Below, in pieces: positions 46,731 to 58,857 of a stretch of DNA of 64,000 nt. Under the pieces are notes generated by a model. That model was not told where the DNA came from. It made no database searches and saw only the letters and a list, made by a program, of their open reading frames with translations. Location of the stretch: assembly GCA_018340805.1 (NCBI GenBank), contig JACMZG010001913.1, forward strand, positions 32,014,435 through 32,078,434. The letters run 5' to 3'. The first letter of the stretch is position 1, and the number at the start of each line of letters is the position of its first letter. A program made the position numbers and the translations under genes. The stretch comes from Microvelia longipes (lineage: Eukaryota; Arthropoda; Insecta; Hemiptera; Veliidae).

Positions 46731-47498
46731 ATGACTTTAATGGAATTTGTTGGTTGTACGTGCATTGCTTACGGACCTGCATTATCTCTTATAATTTTTA
46801 CAATCATTCATGATCCGGTGAGGTGTATCATACTTATAGCCAGTGCTTTTTTCTGGCTAGTTTCATTTTTAATTTCATCAATTATATGGTATATATTACC
46901 TCTAGAGAATTTATTAATAATTGGCGTTGTGTTTACTGTAGCATTACAAGAACTATTTAGGTACATATTGTATTTAGTGTTGAAGAATGCTGAAGAAGGT
47001 TTAAAACATGTTTCTGATAGTTACGAAAACGGAGAGACAAAAAATCCAAGAAAAGTTTTATCTTATGTATGCGGACTAGGTTTCGGTCTCATGAGCGGAA
47101 CTTTTTCTTTCATTAATATTTTAGCTGCTGTAGCTGGCCCAACAACCATCGGACTGCACGGAGGTTACAAATATTTTACGTTAGTCTCTGCATTTTTAAC
47201 ATTATGTTTTATTCTACTTAACACTGTGTGGAGTGTTATATTTTTTAGTGCTGTGGAAAAGAAAAATTTTATTTTATTAAGCTGGGTTATATTCAGTCAT
47301 TTATTAGCATCTTGTATAACTGTTTTAAATCAGAATAATTTATATTTACTCGTATTAGCTTTTACCTATTCTATATTATTAATATCATCACATCTGGCTT
47401 ACAAAACATATGGGTTAAGGTTAAGTCGGTGTCAATGTTTTGACAGAAGAGGTCGTAACGATGTTAACTCCACCTCTAGTCACCATGTTGTGAGTTAA
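46731..47498 (+). CDS. aph-1: Gamma-secretase subunit Aph-1
   Basis: 255 aa from the ATG at 46731; the frame is open six codons further back, but only from a TTG. It begins MTLMEFVGCTCIAYGPALSL and has about seven hydrophobic segments, the family topology. The conserved GxxxGxxxG motif in TM4 is present (GLGFGLMSG), as are the two conserved polar-core histidines (GLHGG in TM5, FSHLLAS in TM6). Aph-1 is the scaffold of gamma-secretase with presenilin, nicastrin and Pen-2, the intramembrane protease that cleaves Notch and other type I proteins. It follows insect homologues closely up to a short hydrophilic tail. The gene is a single exon here. It is transcribed away from SUMO, 1.1 kb apart. A processed copy is possible but unlikely, given full length, no poly(A) remnant and an intact frame. 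Confidence 0.98.
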   Translation: MTLMEFVGCTCIAYGPALSLIIFTIIHDPVRCIILIASAFFWLVSFLISSIIWYILPLENLLIIGVVFTVALQELFRYILYLVLKNAEEGLKHVSDSYENGETKNPRKVLSYVCGLGFGLMSGTFSFINILAAVAGPTTIGLHGGYKYFTLVSAFLTLCFILLNTVWSVIFFSAVEKKNFILLSWVIFSHLLASCITVLNQNNLYLLVLAFTYSILLISSHLAYKTYGLRLSRCQCFDRRGRNDVNSTSSHHVVS

Positions 47499-50400
47499 TA
47501 GCAATAATATAATTAAAACTAACGTTTATAGGTTTAGTCTGAAATGTCAGAGAAAAAGTTGTCTACTTAGTAGTCCTGTTCCTGTTAAATTAAAAATATT
47601 ATTGAGTGTTCATGAAAAATCTCGCAGAGGGGATTAGTGATTAGAATGAAACTGAGGCAGGTTGGTGGTTATGTTTCCATCATTAAGTGCAGCCTTGTAG
47701 TGGGAGAGACCCAGCCACTGCCGGTAAAGACCAACCAATGCTGTATTCACTTAAATAAGAGGCTTTCATCTCTCCTGTTGTAAATATTCTATGTTTATAG
47801 GTTATTATAAATATCCTATGTTAAGCTATTTCCTAAATGCTAAAACATTCTGCTTTAAGGCCTTGCATCATCAAAAGCAAAATTCAGTACAGGTTAGCGT
47901 AATTGGTAATCGTCACTTAGTACTCTTGGTACATTTGTCGTTCTTATACAAGATTATATGCCTCTCATATTTCAAATTGATCCAATATATTTTTTTTTGT
48001 GTTTTATGAATTTTCAAAATGTTTGTTGAGTCATTAATCTAGGTTTATAACTTCATAAAAATATTCTGAAAGCCCAAATAGACCTAAGGATTGATATTTG
48101 TACTAAGATTTACTTCTCTCACTTAAACACATGGGAGAAACAATAATAACAGACACACATACTCTTACACATAGTGTTTCTGATTTTTACTATGATGTGT
48201 AGAAACCTTAGTTACATGTTGGACAAAAAATTGTAACAAGCAGGGAAGCTTTTGAACTCCTTGAATTACAAGTGTACCAAAATACACTCTAATCAGGTAA
48301 AATGGTTTGGAGTTGTTTATTACTAGAGTAAGCGGATGTGGCCGATAAAACTATTTAAAAGCTACAACAAAATAAATTTTAAATTTAATTCAATAGGAAA
48401 GCTGTAAGGCTTTAAAAGCAGAAGATAATTAACTCGTGTAGTATAATATGTTGGAATTAATCAGCCGTCCTTTTTTTACAAAAATTGCTTTGGATGCATT
48501 ACTCCAGCCTGCCTAACTTACTCTAAATATTATGCATTTAGCATGCTTTTTGATGTCCAATTTCAAGTTATTTTTTTTTATTTAACTTAAAAACATAGTT
48601 TGATAATAACTTGTAAAAATGTCCTAATACTGTTAAGTATTTAAGCGTTCTTTAGCTTTTTATGTCAAGTGTATTAGATACCACAAAGGAAATGGGTTAC
48701 ATGAGAGTTAGTTGTCAGTGTTGTTCTTTTTATGACCAGTCAGTTGTTTGGTAACTGACTGGTTGTTTTATTGGTGACAAAAAAAATTATTGACAGAATT
48801 TTATTGGTTGTGCTTTTCCTTCCAAGTAGTGGGCTCAAAGTTGATGACCTTTCATAAAAATAAAATCAGTGGATTTTGTTCTGGTTTTAAGTGATAATAA
48901 CCAGAATAATTACTGTGACTGTAAAAGTGGATCTTTATCTCTGTTTTTTGTTATAAGAACTTCAAGATTTAACCCAGGTTTAACCTTATCTAATTTTGTA
49001 ACCCCAAACCGTTTCGTGACATTTGTAAAGTAACAGAAATGCCTACTTTTATATATTTAGATCTGAATTTAGTAGACCCAAGTTTGTTTTCATGAAATGA
49101 AAAAACTCATTTAAATTTTGACCATTGTCGAAACCAGGTTTTCATACTAAGTACAGCTCAGGATTATTTTCAGCCTAGTTTGAACCCATATGTTTTTGCA
49201 TGAAAAAGTTATATGTGATAATATTTGCTGATACTATCCTGCGGTTAAATAAACTAGCCACTCTAGTTCTTTTATATGTCTTTAATATCAAATTCAAAAT
49301 TTGTGAATTATCAAATTTTTTTATCCTCTCGGTACTTGATGTTTTTTTTTTTAATATTTATTTATATTTTATACATGTAATATTTTCTAAGCATTCCTCT
49401 TCCTGATTCTTGTGCTAAAATAAAACTATTTGTCTTTAATAACTTTCAATACTTGTGATTACATCTGCATATTTCATTTGATTAATATCCTTTGTATCCA
49501 TATTATTTATAAATAATAATGAAGCAAGTGTCTTTTATATTTGATTTTATTGAGTGCTGTAGAAACCATAATAATTGTTATTGAACAAAAGTTTAAAAAA
49601 ACGACTGTCTCTTAGCAAGCTGTTAATTATGGCTACAGAGCCATTGTAAAAAAAAAGAAGGAAAGCAATGCAGGAAGAATAATAAATTTAATGGTAATTT
49701 TGAGTCAGAGGTACAGGGTCCTAGCCAGCATAACTTGGGGGTGGGGGGGGGTTCTCACACCTTAGGACTTCTTCTGAAACTATTTCATCTGAGAAGCGAC
49801 ATTTTTTATGGGGGGGGGGGGGGGTTATTGGCTACAAGTCTGCAGAGGCAGGATTACCCTGTAAATACATATTATACTTCCTTGTTCTTTAATGCTACCC
49901 TGATGCCATTATGGAAATAAAATATTTATTTATTTATTGTCAAACATTTGTGGAGAGACTGACGTTTGATTTTCTAATTCACTCCTCTGATGAGACTCTT
50001 TTGATATAATTGTATTTGATCTCAGTGCTCAATCAAAGACTGAAATAATTCTGTTACGATAAACAGAGGCAACTCTGCTGGTCTTCAGTTGATACAGGGC
50101 CTGTTTTTTTAGCAATCGTTTTATTTACTTAATTTGTATAAAATATATTTAATAACAATTTGTGTAACACTTATAATCATATTTTTGGTTCAGTTGACAG
50201 CTTACCAAAAAAAGGAGACATCTTTTTTCTTATTATTGTAGAGCTGATGATTTTTTAAAACCAAGACTAAATTTTTTTTTATCAAAAATTATTTTTCTTA
50301 TCGAATATTTTTACTATTGTTAATTTACTGAAAATGTTTATAAAAACTCACTTTTTATTGATTGGGAATGTGTTTGTGGGAGGATCTTTACTGGTGGAAT

Positions 50401-51275
50401 ATCGTCAGTGTGGTTTGATTTTATTCTTACCACATGGGATGTAAAGTAGAGCTTTTCATTTGCTAAACATTCTTTTATTTTGTGTTGACACTTGAAGTTA
50501 AGAGTGTTGTAGTTAAGTGTAAAGTGTTACACTTTACACTGAAAAAGTGTAACAGAGCTTTGAAGCTCATTATCATGACATAAGAAAGTAGTCATTTTTT
50601 TATCATTTTTCCTTAGTTGGTTTGGAAATGTATTATTGCTTTACTGCATAATAAGCAAACTTTTGCTGCTGTATGATTTCACTTTATAGCTGTCCTTTCC
50701 CTCTTGGTAAAGCACAGCAAAACTGAAGAAGAAGAAGGTATAATATCTATTTTTGTGGTTTTTTAGAAAGTTGTTTTTCTTGGCTTTCTATTAATGTATC
50801 ATTAAAGATTTAGTAGCTGTTAACTTTTTTCAGGCTTCATATTAAGTCTGAATTAATCAAGTAATTAGCTACCGTTAATATTTGCTGTTGGATATAAATG
50901 TCCTTGGACTGGTTACAGCTTAATGCTTATCATCAGCAGGTGCGGCAACACTCTAAACTAATGAAGTTTTATCAAAGAACAACTGCTTGAGCTGGAGGGC
51001 ATACAGTAAAATAAGAAAACCATGACTGGTGCATTTAATAATAAAATAAACAAATAGTGCATCATAACATCAGATTACTCAAACACCTTGATTCTTCCGA
51101 GTTTGACCCTGACTCAGGTACTCACTTCCCTGTATAAAACCTCTCCTACTCCTTCAGATATGACTAGAAGCTTGTCCTAGTCATCGAGACTAGAATTTAT
51201 TCACTGATATAACTTTATTAGTTGAGAGGTTTGTGTTTTTTACCTAATCATGCCAATGAGGTCAGTTTTTAACTA
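47499..51275. other. Aph-1 3' flank and non-coding DNA
   Basis: No gene seen. AATAAA words near 48371 and 49915 could serve Aph-1, but none can be chosen. It includes an R1 copy (47915-48200), G runs around 49740-49825, and hairpins at 48735-48763 and 50516-50540. Confidence 0.5.
47915..48200 (+). repeat. R1 family, degenerate copy
   Basis: GTCACTTAGTACTCTTGGTA, ATATGCCTCTCATATTTCAAA, AACTTCATAAAAATATTCTG and AATAATAACAGACACACATA follow the R1 order. Confidence 0.5.
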
Positions 51276-51678
51276 CAGTCTATCGTTTAGTTTAAAAATC
51301 CCCAAGGTCATAAGTTTTTTGGGGATTGACCAATCAGAGAAGCCGCTGCCAACCTCTCACTTAAAAAGAGAAAAAAATCCCTACCACAATAACCGCTGTA
51401 GGGAAAAAAACCTTCTTCCCGGCAATCATTCACTTTGTTTGTGGTTCTTCTTTTGATTACATCGTTTTGAAAACTATTTTCAAATTAATCTTAAAAATGA
51501 TATTTTAAAATAAAACTATTCAAAAGAAATGTAAAAAAACATCGCCAAGAAAATACAGGTAAAATAACCTGATTTGTTTACATAGTTTTTTCCCGCTCCC
51601 TTCTTGAAGGGATTTTTTTTTAAGAATCAGTGGTGTCTAAACTGACTTGTCAAGATTTTTAAACTAAACGATAGACTG
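51276..51678 (-). mobile_element. Mariner-like MITE, copy A
   Basis: 403 bp with matched ends CAGTCTATCGTTTAGTTTAA and its complement, flanked on both sides by TA, the target duplication typical of Tc1/mariner elements. It has no transposase frame. A second copy is at 56996-57396 in the opposite orientation. Internal markers are CCCCAAGGTCATAAG, TTGACCAATCAGAGAAGCCG and TTTTTCCCGCTCCCTTCTTG. The 67-codon open frame inside is not a gene. Confidence 0.9.
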
Positions 51679-53560
51679 TATTTATTAAATTTTTTTGAGC
51701 TTTATTATTGCTTACGAGGGTGGTACTCAAGAACATTATTAGAGGTTAAGTTATACTTATTCCTATATTATTATCTTTTGCTTCTCTGAATAAGTCTCAC
51801 TCAAACTCTAGAAGTGAATTTAACACTGCCGTTGTTAATGTTTATTCTTTTTTTAGAGCTTAAAACATTTTTAGACTCATTTAGACTGTAAGCTAGAATC
51901 AACTATTCCACATTAATGTAATTTGTGTGGGTAAATTTATCTGAAACTGGAGTATCTTCTGTCAAGCAATTTTAATAAGGGGTATGATGCAATAAGTTGA
52001 TTTGCCATGTGATGCAGTGACACCATTGAGGATAAATAACAGACATGACTCGCATCACAAAACACATGTCAAAAACAAACTGTGCATGCTTTCAATCATT
52101 ATTTTAACTGTGCAGGTCTTAAATTCAAAGGCCCACTTGCCTTTCAATGAATAGTTTTTAATGATTGTTTAAGTTGGTTATAAACAAATATTGAAGTAAG
52201 ATACTTTTTCTTAATTATTTTTTTTTAATATTTCTTTTTACCGTCTCTTGTCATAATTTTTATTATGTAGTTCTTTAATTTTCTTCTTGTTTTAAATATC
52301 TATTTTTTGTGTCTCCTACAATTGGATGTGGCATTGTAATAAGAAAATATCTGTCATCCATATTTTTCATGAGGTGATCACATTCCAGTACTTACAGATC
52401 CTAAAAATCTATAACAAATGGTGTATTTTGGCAAGTATAATTTAATGTTTTTTGACTAATGCATTCGTAAATTTACTAATATTGTGGCAATATGCTGCCT
52501 TCATTAACTATTAATATGACAAACTGATATAGGACAACCATGTTGCTTATAGCAAGGGCTACCAGGTGGCTCTCCTTAGCGGCTACGGAGGCGGAGGCTT
52601 CCAGCGTTGAGGCCTGTATCTGTATGTGCAAAAAATATGACATTTCATGAAAAAAAGGGTTTAATTTTTCTTTTTAATTCAACTCCCTCCTTTTTGGAGG
52701 CTGGGAAGCAATATATTGTTTGTAACACAGTTTTAATTATTTATTTATGTCTAAAAAGAAAATTATTTATTAAATGATAATGAAATAAACTAATAATCCA
52801 AGCTGTGATTAATATTTATTAACTTGAGTATGTATATATAACTATAAATTTATTTACTTTATTTTATTAAAAGAAATGTGTAAAATATTATTTAACTTTT
52901 TAAATGTAGATGTAAAATTTATTTAATTATGTAATGTTTATTCTTTTTTTTGTATAAAAGATATAAATTTTAAGTATACTCTCTTGATTCCTCTATAATA
53001 GTATTTCTTTATTTTTACCAAATTTCTGAAAGAAATCTGAGCTTTTATTATATTATTCTTATGTTTTAACAATTGTTTAGCAAATTCCTTTTGCTAAAAA
53101 TCTCTGGTGAGGCAAGTTGACCTGTGAATGCAACCAAAATCTGTTTCAGAGGTCCTTAATCATGAAAAATAGGTTTTGAAAACCTATAAGGGCCGTAGGA
53201 ACCTCTCGAATCTCTTTTTGTCAGTTTTTATGTTTTTCATTCAGCAAACTATCAATGATCCTTCGCTATGAAAATAAAAATACATTAATGGTTAGAAATT
53301 CTCCAGGCTTTTTCCATTTGATGTACCGGATACTTTAAGCCAATTGAAGTAATTAATTAATCATGGTCAGAGACAAGAGAGAAATACTTAATATGACTTA
53401 TAATTATTGAATTTTCACTTAAGGTGTAAATAATTAAAGTCCTTTTTTAAATAAATAATTAATTAATATTTCAGCTTTTTTGTCCCTTTTACACCCATAA
53501 TCTTAACCATACTAATAGACCATAAATAATTGGATTCATCTAAAAATAAAAGTTGAGATT
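51679..53560. other. Non-coding stretch with an R6 repeat
   Basis: AT-rich. It contains the R6 copy at 52430-52620; nothing coding. Confidence 0.5.
52430..52620 (+). repeat. Dispersed repeat family R6, copy 2
   Basis: TTTTTTGACTAATGCATTCG, ATATTGTGGCAATATGCTGC and TATTAATATGACAAACTGAT match 10010-10165. It ends in a GC-rich TTAGCGGCTACGGAGGCGGA. Confidence 0.6.
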
Positions 53561-53800
53561 GTTGGAACGTCAGTATATTTATTTCACCTTTGAAACTACG
53601 GAGGTCTGGGGTTCACATCTCAGGCTATGCTCTTAGTTCATAAAAGTTAATTTTTTAATAATTTAGTTAATCATTTAAATAAATTATCGCCAACTTAAGA
53701 TTATAGTTTAAATGTAGAGGTTGCCACAACCACCTGAGGTTGTTCTTGCAGGGGTTATCCCTGATGAGCTGAACGCTCTAGACAGGCATTATAATAATTA
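53560..53800 (+). mobile_element. tRNA-derived SINE, family B, copy on plus strand
   Basis: Head with GGTCTGGGGTTCACATCTCA (B-box-like GGGTTCACATCTC), then GGCTATGCTCTTAGTTCATA, CCACCTGAGGTTGTTCTTGC, AGGGGTTATCCCTGATGAGC and a GCATTATAATAAT tail. Same family as 61547-61781 and 23200-23450. Confidence 0.7.
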
Positions 53801-55560
53801 TATGCATCTATTAAGATATTATCAATTTCTTAAAGGTTAGGTAAGATTTTAAAGTATACTTAGTGTGTACATAACATTAGAGAATTACATGAAGAAACCG
53901 GTCAAAAACTAAGAAATTCATATTAAGCGAATGATTGATGCGTATTTCAGAAAATTCAGAATATGGGAGGGGGAAGGTGGTTTTTTTTAAATGAGAGGGG
54001 GGCTCACTGATTAAGTTTTTTGATGTTTTAATTTATTGTTTCTCTGGCGAGATCATTCCCACTGCTCAGAACCAATTATGAAGCATATTATGCCTTAAAT
54101 TAGTTTTTATTAAAGTCCCATAAATTTATAAATGGGGGTGATATTTTGAATATTTTTATTTGTTTTGATTGTATCCTCATAAATGTAAGAAAGCCCCATA
54201 GTTAGGCCACCCCCAGCCAATCCCATTTTTCAAAAGGGCAGCATTTTCCAAAAAAAAAAAAAAACAGGTAACCAACAATGTGAAATCGGCAAAAATATTA
54301 ACTGTGAAAATCAGTGTTTAAAAAAGTACGTATAAAAGTTTATTTAGGTGGACCTCCTCCTGCTCCCAGGCTGTCACACTGTGCTGTAATAATAGCGTTT
54401 TCGCCTCGAATGTTAATACTCATTAAGAGTGTTGGTTCAGTAATTGGCTGCACCAGTTGCATTATACAGGGGAAATTATTATTTTAAATCAATTTTTAGT
54501 TCCGATTGATTAAAAACTTCACCTTTATATATTAACAACAGTCAACTTCTGGTAAGTAAATATAATAATAAACATGGAAGGATGAATGCTATCCACAAAT
54601 AATTCTGAACTAGGGGGTCCACATTTCTCTCTTGAGATATTTGCTCGTGTATTATAATCTCATCAATAGCACTTTGCCAAGTAAATCATTTTTTTTACAA
54701 TTATTCTGCGAAGAGAGTGATATAAGATTGATACAAATTGTTTTGTAAATCGTACTTGAAAGAAATGTGCACTTGCTGTGAAACCCTGGGAAAAATTGCA
54801 TACAAGTTAATTGTTTCTGAGTAAACGATGATACATTCACAAATAAATCAAGCCCTCTAAAAGGAACTTGCTCAGCTTGTGAACCCCCACCCAAGATTTG
54901 TTTAAAAAACAATAACAAAATGTGATATTGATCTTATATTTTTGATATACTCAATGATTTATATTAAAATAATATATACATAATACATACTTACAAAAAT
55001 CAAATAGTTGAATCTAATTACATCAAGTGATATAAAACTACTTATAATCTAAAATAAACAGATATCAATATCAAGTATTTCAAATAGACGCTAAATATTT
55101 ACATATAAAATTTATTATATTACAATATAAAACACACTAATCTCTCTGAACTAACAGTAATCTTTGAGTTGCTTATGGTAAACATTATATAAACTAGGGA
55201 TATTGCGAGCTGTATGAAGTTGGAGGTTATGTTTTTGGTAGCTAGGTAGTGCAGGCTATTCTGTAGTTCATAACAAAAACTAGTAAATAACTGGATAGTT
55301 TAAATCAATTCTTATCAGTCAATAGTGTGTGGTTTTAAATGTTTTTTGGGGGCTATGAAAAACTAAAAAAGGGTTGGAGTTGATACGAGTTCTTGATTAC
55401 TCAAATTCATGGCCCAGGATCAAATCTTGGTTCCAGAGACTACTACAAAACAATAAACGACAAAAACTACAAAATAATTTAGGCATAGAGGTCGGCAAGC
55501 CAGGCAAATTTCCTTAGGGATGCTTGCTTTTTTGCTTACAATAATATGACACACGGTTAA
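53801..55560. other. Non-coding stretch
   Basis: No gene or recognised repeat. A short A run at 54250-54265 and G-rich words near 53960 are the only notable composition features. Confidence 0.4.
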
Positions 55561-55688
55561 AATCACTTGACAGAGTGGGAAAATAATGCGAGGGAGCCAA
55601 TGAGGTAGTCCTAGATGTTATGTCATGCTCACTATGTCATATCAGGACAACCTCATTAACACTATTTTCCCACACTGTCAACTGATGT
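55561..55688. mobile_element. Small MITE-like element R5, copy 2
   Basis: Ends ATCACTTGACAGAGTGGGAA and, inverted, TTTTCCCACACTGTCAACTGA; interior GAGCCAATGAGGTAGTCC and ATGTCATATCAGGACAACCTC. The terminal repeats match over about 20 bp. Compare 21961-22090. Confidence 0.7.
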
Positions 55689-56820
55689 TAACAGTGTGTC
55701 ATACTATAATCCAGTTCTTATTCAGGTTTATGGTTTATACCTTATAATAACCAAAGAGACTAACATTTTCCTTGTTCCTTAAGGAGAGTGTTAGGAAAAT
55801 GTCTTTGAATACGGGCCTAAAACTATTATAGGGAGGATACAACAGCTCTTATCATTCCTTGGGTAGCTAAGTGCCATAATGGTACATTGGTGACGTCATT
55901 TTATTTATTTTTCCTAATAATTACAATTTCACATAAATATTACATTATTTTTCTACTATTTTGTTTTAAAATAAGTTTTAATTATTATCTATTGCATGTA
56001 ATAGATAATAATGTTTATATAAATGTAGTTTAATATAATGTGGCATCACTGAAAAATGTCTGCCGTTAGTAGAGTGCATGCTACAATAGGAGTTGTAGAG
56101 GGGTGGGAGAGTATCTAGTCTCTCTCTTGGGAGACTATAGTAGGGGTAAGTACAGTTACGGCACCACCTGTGGAAACTGTCTCATTTCCAGACCCTTTAT
56201 CACTGCGTTAATGGGGTTCTGTACTCCCTCTAATAGTTTTAGTCTCTTTGATAGTAACACTCTCACTTGTTGGTCATTTCCCCGGGAAATTTCAAAGGAA
56301 ATCCACATTGCAATACATTTTAAAGATTAGCATGCACGGAGCTTTGTATAACTGCACAAAATATTGTGCAGAACTGATTAAGCTTTGACAAGCTTAGTTT
56401 TGAACAACACATGAAAATGCTCATTGATTAACAGTTACAGTTCCATCTATAAAGCATAAACAGATAACCTTAGCAAAGAATGAATTGTTGAGCAAAAAAA
56501 AACAATCTTATTATAATTTCTCTCCTTCTTAATATGATAAAAGCATAAATAAATAAATAAATTAAAGAAATATGTACAACAAACATAAATAATAAAAATA
56601 TAATACAAATCTTTTATCAGCAGTAAAATAAAAAGAATTAAAATGCCACAAGTGTACTAAAGAAAACCATTGAGATCTGTATTTTCAAAAGTAACATATT
56701 TTTACAAAATTTCATTGTATTATTTATTATTATTTTTCTAATAAACAATCAAAGTAAATAAAATCGGAAAATACAGTTCATAAAGTATTTATTAAAAAAA
56801 GTTTAACGACCCAAGGGTAG
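55689..56820. other. Non-coding stretch
   Basis: No gene recognised. It contains a hairpin with perfect 13-bp arms at 55981-56012. Confidence 0.4.
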
Positions 56821-56824
56821 AAAC

Positions 56825-57555
56825 TCTTACACAACATTATTCTGGGGGTTTATGAATTTTTGCTGAATCATTATTGCCGGTTAATGACATCGTAAAAAAT
56901 ATTTTCCAGATAGCAAAACTAGAACTAAAGATCAACACAATATAATTGTGCAAGATTAATTTTTTGTTCTACGTTTCAACTCACACTGAGATCTACAGTC
57001 TATCGACTACATTAAAAATCTTGACAGGTCAGTTTAGGTACTGCCAATTCTTAAGAATAAAAATCCCTGCAAGAAGGGAGCGGGAAAAAACTATGTAAAT
57101 AAATCAGGTTATTTTACTCGTATTTTCTTAGCGATGTTTTTTTACATTTCTTTGATGTAGTTTTATTTTATAATATCATTTTTATGTTTAATTTTAAAGT
57201 AGATTTTAAAACGATGTAAACAAAAGAAGAATCACAAAGTGAAAGATTCCCGGGAAGTAGGTTATTTCCCTACTGCGATTATGGTGGTAGGGATTTTTTT
57301 TCTCTTTTCAAGTGAGGGGTTAGCAGCGGCTTCTCTGATTGGTCAATCCCCAAAATGCTTATGACCTTGGGGATTTTTAAACTAAACGATAGACTGTAAA
57401 TATATGATATCAGACACACTCATACAGTCACACAAAAACCACTGAGAAGCTCTTGAAAACACCTAAAACGGAAAATTCAGATGAAATCCCAGTTTCAGAT
57501 TTTTATTGCAAACACTTTCCCTCCTTTATATCTATTGTATAAATAAGGAAAATTA
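56825..57555 (+). repeat. R1 family copy, split by a MITE
   Basis: R1 left part (ATTATTGCCGGTTAATGACA ... TTTCAACTCACACTGAGATC) up to 56993 and right part (GATATCAGACACACTCATAC ... TTGTATAAATAAGGAAAATT) from 57399. The MITE at 56996-57396 and one TA lie between them. Removing them restores the R1 order. Confidence 0.75.
56996..57396 (+). mobile_element. Mariner-like MITE, copy B, nested in R1
   Basis: 401 bp with CAGTCTATCG ends and TA on both sides. It is the inverse of copy A at 51276-51678 with a modest number of differences. It is inserted in an R1 repeat, so it is younger than that repeat. Confidence 0.9.
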
Positions 57556-57612
57556 AAAAAGGAAAACTTAAACAAGTATTATAGAGAAAAAAGCCTGAAA
57601 AAAGAAGGACCG

Positions 57613-57828
57613 AAGGTGAAATGGAATTGGGCCGGACACGCCTATTAAATGAAAACTGACAGATGGGCTTAACTAGCTATAAAATGGACTTTGTATAGAA
57701 GGATCAGGAACAGAGGAAGACCAGCATGAAGATGGGATGATGAGTTCTTACAAAGATTGAGAAAACTATGACATAGAACAGCTACTAACAGGCAAAGTTG
57801 GAAGAAGACTGTAAACATTCAATTTTAG
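57613..57828 (+). pseudogene. Dead LINE fragment (3' end of a reverse-transcriptase polyprotein)
   Basis: One frame reads KVKWNWAGHAY, stop, MKTDRWA, stop, LAIKWTLYRRIRNRGRPA, stop, RWDDEFLQRLRKL, stop, HRTATNRQSWKKT to a TAG. The W.WAGH...R(R/K)RGRP..RW.D(D/E) pattern is the known C-terminal tail of many insect non-LTR polyproteins. At least four internal stops make it a relic. Confidence 0.75.
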
Positions 57829-57939
57829 TAATATCCAGCCATGTAGTTGAAACATTTAAGATATTTACAAATTCCTGGGCTTGGGAATCCCTTTGCTAAA
57901 AAACACCTAATTTATAATTTAGTACACCTCCAGTCTTAC

Positions 57940-58040
57940 TTTGCTTGTCCTCGCGCAAAAAAAAGTCCGTTTTAAGACTAGTGGTCACCCTCCTGAATGC
58001 TGACCACACTCCTCAACCAACCTGACCCAACAAAACCCTT
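57940..58040 (-). repeat. R4-like fragment
   Basis: CTTGCTTGTCCTCGCGC, GTGGTCACCCTCCTGAATGC and TGACCACACTCC...CCAACAAAA match the tail part of the R4 copies. It is followed by a hairpin with 10-bp arms (58041-58063). Confidence 0.4.
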
Positions 58041-58304
58041 ATTATAGATATCCTATCTATAATACTCTTCCTATATTACTTCAGTATAAATGAGAAACAG
58101 TAAAAAATGAGATTCAATTCATTTCTTTGTCGTAAGGTATGAAGAATATATCAGATTTTATGGTATCATTTCTGTATCTAAATACAGATATTAAATTTGT
58201 GAGTTCAAACGTAGACCTGTAAATGCTTTGTCATTTTATGTTGAAAATTGTGTATTTCTTTAGTACATCACTGAGGTTGTTAATTAATTTAATAATTTAT
58301 TCTA

Positions 58305-58857
58305 TCATAAATATGAATTAGGACGATATGTTTGATAAATATCATTATTATCACAATGTATAATGACTTCTTCGTACATAATATTTTCGTGGGGTTGAAC
58401 CTGTTGCACAGTACTCTGAATCGGTTGAACCCCCATATTTATCGGTTCAGTTCTCACTGCTTGGTTAATTTGTTTACTATTATCCGTGTATGGTTGATAA
58501 TTAGGAATGTACGGGTGTCGAGGGTAGGTTAAAGTAGGAGCTGTGATACCAAATTTGGGTCTCTCCATTTGCTTCTGGGGCGGCATCTTTTTAGAGGCAT
58601 TTTGGATATTTTTCATGCCTATTATTTTGGGAGGTGGTTTGGGTGGTTCGTAAGTGTTGAAAGTCTTTGTCGGTTGTATGGGCTGGCGTTGCAACTGCTG
58701 CTGTCCCAGTGCCATTCTGATGGCGTTCTCGTCTCGCTGTACCTCCTCCTCAGAATCAAACTGATCTGCTGTCGAAAGTCTGTCTTGCAATTCAAATTTC
58801 TCGTGATACCTTTTCAACGTTGTTATTGATGGAAATGGATATTTAAGATCATCATGT
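58305..58857 (-). CDS. Last coding exon of a P-element-transposase/THAP-like gene
   Basis: After the acceptor TTTATTTTACAG the exon enters with one base, then ILHDDLKYPFPSITTLKRYH, finishing the transposase-like region begun in the previous exon. The following about 140 residues are low-complexity, rich in Gln, Pro, Asn and Tyr (ALGQQQLQRQPIQPTKT; PPKPPPKIIG; NYQPYTDNS), probably disordered. They end ...YEEVIIHCDNNDIYQTYRPN and SYL with TGA at 58305-58307. P-element transposases and THAP9 continue into an RNase H-like catalytic domain at this point; here that domain is absent, so the protein would be catalytically dead. A minus-strand AATAAA lies at 58296-58301. Confidence 0.7.

Noticed and set aside
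58332..58829. Plus-strand open frames across 58332-58829
   Set aside because: Antisense shadows of the phase-matched last exon of the P-element/THAP-like gene.
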